From Fratercula arctica (Eukaryota > Chordata > Aves > Charadriiformes > Alcidae), in the NCBI GenBank assembly GCA_947846985.1, contig CANTUZ010000001.1, positions 170,476,447-170,540,446 of the forward strand: a stretch of DNA of 64,000 nt. Reading direction: 5' to 3'. Positions 60,111-64,000 of the stretch are shown piece after piece. Each line of letters begins with the position of its first letter. Position 1 is the stretch's first letter. Under the pieces are notes generated by a model. The model saw only the letters and a program-made list of their open reading frames with translations, made no database searches and was not told the origin of the DNA. The position numbers were made by a program, and so were the translations under genes.

Positions 60111-60869
60111 CAAGAATTCGGCTTCTAAGCTGATACTAGTGGTCCCTAAGGAGAGAGGAGAGATTATGGAAGGGCCAAGAAACAACTTGAGGGAAAAAGC
60201 GTGAAGGGAAATGGAGAAACAGGAAATGAGCAGCTGTAGCAGAAGAAACAAAATGTGGGACTTATTTGTGCATGCCTAAAAACAAGGTGGCACATTCTTC
60301 TTCCTATACCATGGTGGAAGAAGCTGTTGCAACAAAGAAGGAGACGTAATTCAGATTTTATTTTTATGATGGACTTGAGCTGTCTTTGAACAGCCTGGCT
60401 TGTGAATAGTTAAACTGAATCTCTTGAATAACCTGTAGACTGACATTTGTTTCCATAAATTATTCACCGAATACCTACAAATAACAAACTCATTTGTTGT
60501 AACTGGCTTTCAAGAAAAAAAAGGGTGAAATTTTCAATACATTACTCAAACAGCTGGAGTTCAGATACGTTTTTATGTATGTCAGCCACAAATACACTTG
60601 AGGTGTTATTATATGGCAAGTGTGATAAAACCGGGCATTTCCTTTGCATCAAATGTTATTGATTGCTGAGCTCGGAGAGCCATTGTCTGCTGAAAATGTG
60701 GAGTATTTGAGCTTTTGCCAGTTTCTTGTTGCTGAGCAACGGCATTTGTCCCTTCCAATTTCTTGTGTGTATGTAGCTTGTACATATGGATTAAACTGAA
60801 TGTAGAACGAAAACTATCTTAACTATTTAATGACCGTATAAAATATCTCCTCTGTTTAAAAAGTAAGAG
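60111..60869. other. Intergenic between two GC-rich islets
   Basis: About 760 bp of AT-rich sequence. Nothing recognised. Confidence 0.6.
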
Positions 60870-61430
60870 ATGCCAAGGAGTACGTTTTCTGGATTTTCCT
60901 ACACAGCTTGGGGTAGGGAGAGGACATGGCTGCCAGAGAGCAGCCAGAGCAGGGCTGGGGAGTGGGGACATCAGGGGTCCCTGTGCCAGCCGGGCAGGGG
61001 CTGGAAGCCAGGGCTCAGCCCCACCACTGAGCAATGGAGCAGGGCAGACCCAGAGGTCATGGCCAGGCCCAACCAAGGGCCCAGATCACAAGACAGTATC
61101 ATAGTGATGGGGTGGGTCCAAGGTCTAACCAGGACATCAGGCCAGGGGCAGACATGGCCCCAGGATGGTTGGGCAAGGACATGGACATGGAGACAGGCTG
61201 AGGCCAGACCAGGACATGGGCCCGTGGGCGAGCTCAGCTCGGCAGGCCCCATGGCCAGGCAGGGCAGGGCTGACTGGCTCTGCTGCGGTATCGCTGGGGC
61301 AGGGCTGACGGCCCCGGGGGGCTGGCATGGGGTCCTGGGCCATGGGCGGGTGAGGGGAGCCCTGGGGGGCTGACATGGGGTCCTGGGCTGCAGACAGGGT
61401 GGAGGAGCCCTGGTCCCCCCAAGTCCTTGA
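60870..61430. repeat. GC-rich minisatellite-like block
   Basis: About 560 bp of G-rich sequence (plus strand) built from loosely repeated GGGGCAGG, GGACATGG and CATGGCCAGGC-like words. It ends with a clear 48-bp tandem duplication at 61316-61411. The open frames of 167 codons (plus) and 164 codons (minus) that span it are compositional. Borders with AT-rich DNA are sharp. Confidence 0.75.
61316..61411 (+). repeat. 48-bp tandem duplication in GC-rich block
   Basis: Unit 1 at 61316-61363 and unit 2 at 61364-61411. Both start GGGGGGCTG, share CATGGGGTCCTGGGC and end GAGCCCT, differing mainly in the middle third. Confidence 0.9.
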
Positions 61431-64000
61431 CAGCCACGTTGGTAAACATCTTTAATGAGAGTCACTTGTTCTTCCTGCTGTGTCTGGATTATTTTATAAT
61501 AGTGAATTTCTGGTCAAAAAGTAAAGATTCTTTCATGCATTTTATGCAGTGCTGCATTTTTTTTTTTTTCCATTCCATAATGACTGTGCAAGCGAAAAAA
61601 TTAGTACTCATTAACAACGAGCATGTTCTCCAAAGCTTGGACTGTCAGCAACATCTCACCACCACGGAAAAATGAAAGCATTTTTGTGAGATCCACAGAT
61701 AGGTAAAAGTAGGATTCACACGTCAGTGCTAAAGATTATTTTGACCTTTTCATCAGTCACTTTGAAATGTCAGATGTTTTCAACTGGCTCCACACAACAC
61801 CTTTAGCTCCATTAAGCACCTGTTTTCAGTCTGATATTTTTTAGATTTTAATAATGAGTTCAAATAGCTGCATGTTAATTAACACAACAAAAAGTTATTT
61901 CCCTTGTATTTCCAAATGGGAAACCTATAGGTAAATTCAAGTTCACTTACGTTCAACTATGAATTCATCAGTGAAACCAGCTTTCAACTCTTTTAGCTCC
62001 TATGAAGTCCACAGTGCTTAATTAGAGCATTTTCGTAACTCACTGATGAAGGTCAACAGCGAATAGCCTAAGTGTGATGAGAAACAGTCGTGCTGGGTTG
62101 AGTTACTCATATCTGAAAGTGTTTTGGTCAAACTCTAGTTCATTCTATTTTAGCAGTTGTACCTGGAGTCTTACTGGTGTCAGCAATATAACTTTTGCCT
62201 ACCAGCTGAAAAAGTAATTAGTAGTAGTACAGCAGATGAAGACTTCTCTAGAGTATATCTGATTTGATAACTAAAGAGCAACATTGGCTTAAACTTAAAT
62301 TTTGAAGAGATATTACAGATTTCTATTAAGAAGTAATGTTGGCCCAGGAAATGCTGGCCATCATTTTCTCTCTACATCCAGTGCTGTCTGCATCAATATC
62401 TAACTGGTGGCTGCTGTCTCCTTCAAGAATAGCATTACGTGTACATGAAATCTAACTTTACAGGAGGACTGTCACAGGAAGTAAAGTTAAGAGGAAAAAT
62501 CTAGCCAGCTGCAAGGTTTTTCTATGAAAATGCCTTTTCAGGATAAGAACAAGAGATTGCAAAGGATAGGTAGAAAGTGGTATTTAAACAAATGAAGAAC
62601 ACTTTTAGTTTCATGAAACCTGCAAGTCTTCTGTTTTCCATATGTCCATATTGAGTAAATAAAAAAGATATGAAAGAATTTCTCATATGCAGCTCATACA
62701 TGAAGATGATTTCTATAGGAAAGATCACAGAAACTTATCACAAATAAGTTAATTATGTGCATCTGACTTCCTCAGCCCCTCTCTAGACACAAATATACCT
62801 TCTTTGAGTGTATCATAGCACTTGGAACTCTTTCAGACATTCATTCATTACTAATCGTAAAACTTCCTTCCCTCCTGTTCTAGACTAATGCCAAGAACAG
62901 GCAAGATTTAGGTCTGCATCTGTTATCATTTTCTCTGAGGTGAAGAAAGCACAGCCAGAGTATATTCTGGAGGAGACTGGTAACTGGAAATAGAGATTCC
63001 AAACTACCCAGTAACGTCCATGTTTTCCCCCAAGATGTGACCATCCTTTGTGCATGTGTAAAGTCATTTTACGTTACTTTGGGGAATATGATTGTTCTGT
63101 TTGAATGCATGCAGCATGAACTCCTAAATTTTAAGGAAACTGGATTTTTTTGGTGAGGAGTATGAAAACAGACATGTTAAAATAACTCTTTAAATACTCC
63201 TATTTACATTTCCCTAAAAAAAGTAGTGTGGTTTTCCTTTTTTTTTTTTCCCCTCTAACATATGTGACTTTTTGTAGAATAAGTGCAGGTATATCATATG
63301 AATTTTATAACAGCCTTTTCTGTTCACCTAAATAATTCTGCATTCAGGGTCTCCCAGGATGGAGGTGAGATGTGTAGGAGTAAGTTCCACAGCTTATCAA
63401 GTGGAATAACTTGGTATAACATTTTATTCCTTGTCCGTTTTGGCTTTTGATTTCATTTCTTAGTGTCAAGGGTGTTCCGTTCTTAGCTATACATATATAG
63501 AAATATAGTCTGCATATGTACTTCGATTTATATATACAGGTATGTATACACAAGTGATACATACGGTGATCAGTCATGGTCTGGAAATGGCTAATAAGGT
63601 TTCATCTTAAGCTTTAAATAAGGCAGTGTCACTATAGCTAATCTATTATAGTCATGCCCTGTTAATATAGATTATTATATATGATTCAACAGTAGTGATT
63701 CTACTCTGTAATAAATACAGGAAAGCAGAACTGGATAGGATGCATTAGGAAATTAAGCTTTCGGGTTCTAAGGTTGAAACTCCCAGAAACAATAAGCCAA
63801 CTGGTATTTTTAAATTTTTGTTAGAGAGAAGTAACAAATCATGCATATTGAAAGTAAAATATGGACATAAGGCTTATCCTAGATAATTCAGGTTAATATT
63901 ATAATGGAAGATTTCTGAAGAAAAAGGGTATGGCTGCTGAATTAATAACATCATTTCTTATGCTGGTATGTTGGTCTCATCCCCTGATTTTTGCACAGTG
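61431..64000. other. Intergenic desert, right end
   Basis: 2.6 kb of AT-rich sequence with a T tract at 61558-61570 and another near 63238. No gene, repeat family or RNA gene recognised. Confidence 0.65.

Noticed and set aside
60819..61465. Open frames of 167 codons (plus) and 164 codons (minus)
   Set aside because: Both strands are open only because the block is GC-rich and repetitive. No family motif, splice structure or conserved domain is visible.
1..64000. tRNA genes, rRNA, CRISPR arrays, bacterial-type operons or prophage
   Set aside because: No tRNA A/B-box cloverleaf, no direct-repeat array with spacers and no prokaryotic gene organisation seen. The window is vertebrate nuclear DNA.

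Overview
This window is nuclear DNA from a vertebrate, almost certainly a bird. It is AT-rich, has GT-AG introns, one CpG island, several CR1 LINE copies ending in the 8-bp ATTCTATG tail typical of sauropsid CR1, and an LTR resembling avian ERVL-type retroviruses. The species cannot be named from this sequence.

Two protein-coding genes are supported, arranged head to head across a shared CpG-island promoter at about 26.9-27.8 kb. METTL25 (a putative SAM-dependent methyltransferase) runs leftward on the minus strand. Five coding exons are visible (27275-27009, 21874-21710, 16920-16820, 11353-10721, 7845-7701). Their phases join consistently, and the C-terminal part of the gene is not visible and probably lies beyond base 1. 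CCDC59 (TAP26; NKX2-1 cofactor and rRNA-processing-family protein) runs rightward and is complete in four coding exons (27417-27546, 28872-29100, 31368-31467, 34053-34214), giving 206 residues, with a poly(A) signal at 34411. The same divergent pair exists in human (chromosome 12q21), so the arrangement is old. The two ATGs are only 141 bp apart.

Region by region: 1-7.7 kb is METTL25 intronic sequence with an old CR1 copy (4.3-5.4 kb). 7.7-27.0 kb holds METTL25 exons 5 to 2 separated by AT-rich introns, with a CR1 tail at 22.1 kb and a long pure-purine GGGGA tract at 18.2-18.5 kb. 27.0-27.8 kb is the CpG-island promoter. 27.4-34.4 kb is CCDC59, whose first intron carries an 80-bp near-copy of the start of exon 2. 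34.4-64 kb is a gene-poor stretch with an ERVL-like LTR (about 35-36 kb), further CR1 fragments (43.2, 45.7, 48.8 kb), simple repeats and two small GC-rich islets (59.9 and 60.9-61.4 kb). I recognised no gene there.

The most interesting points are the two apparent single-base frame breaks in the GC-rich first exon of METTL25, the duplicated CCDC59 exon start with an immediate stop codon, the very compact divergent promoter, and the 203-nt uninterrupted purine run. I found no sign of a wholly new biological system. Most long open frames outside the two genes are explained by repeats, skewed composition or shadows of exons.
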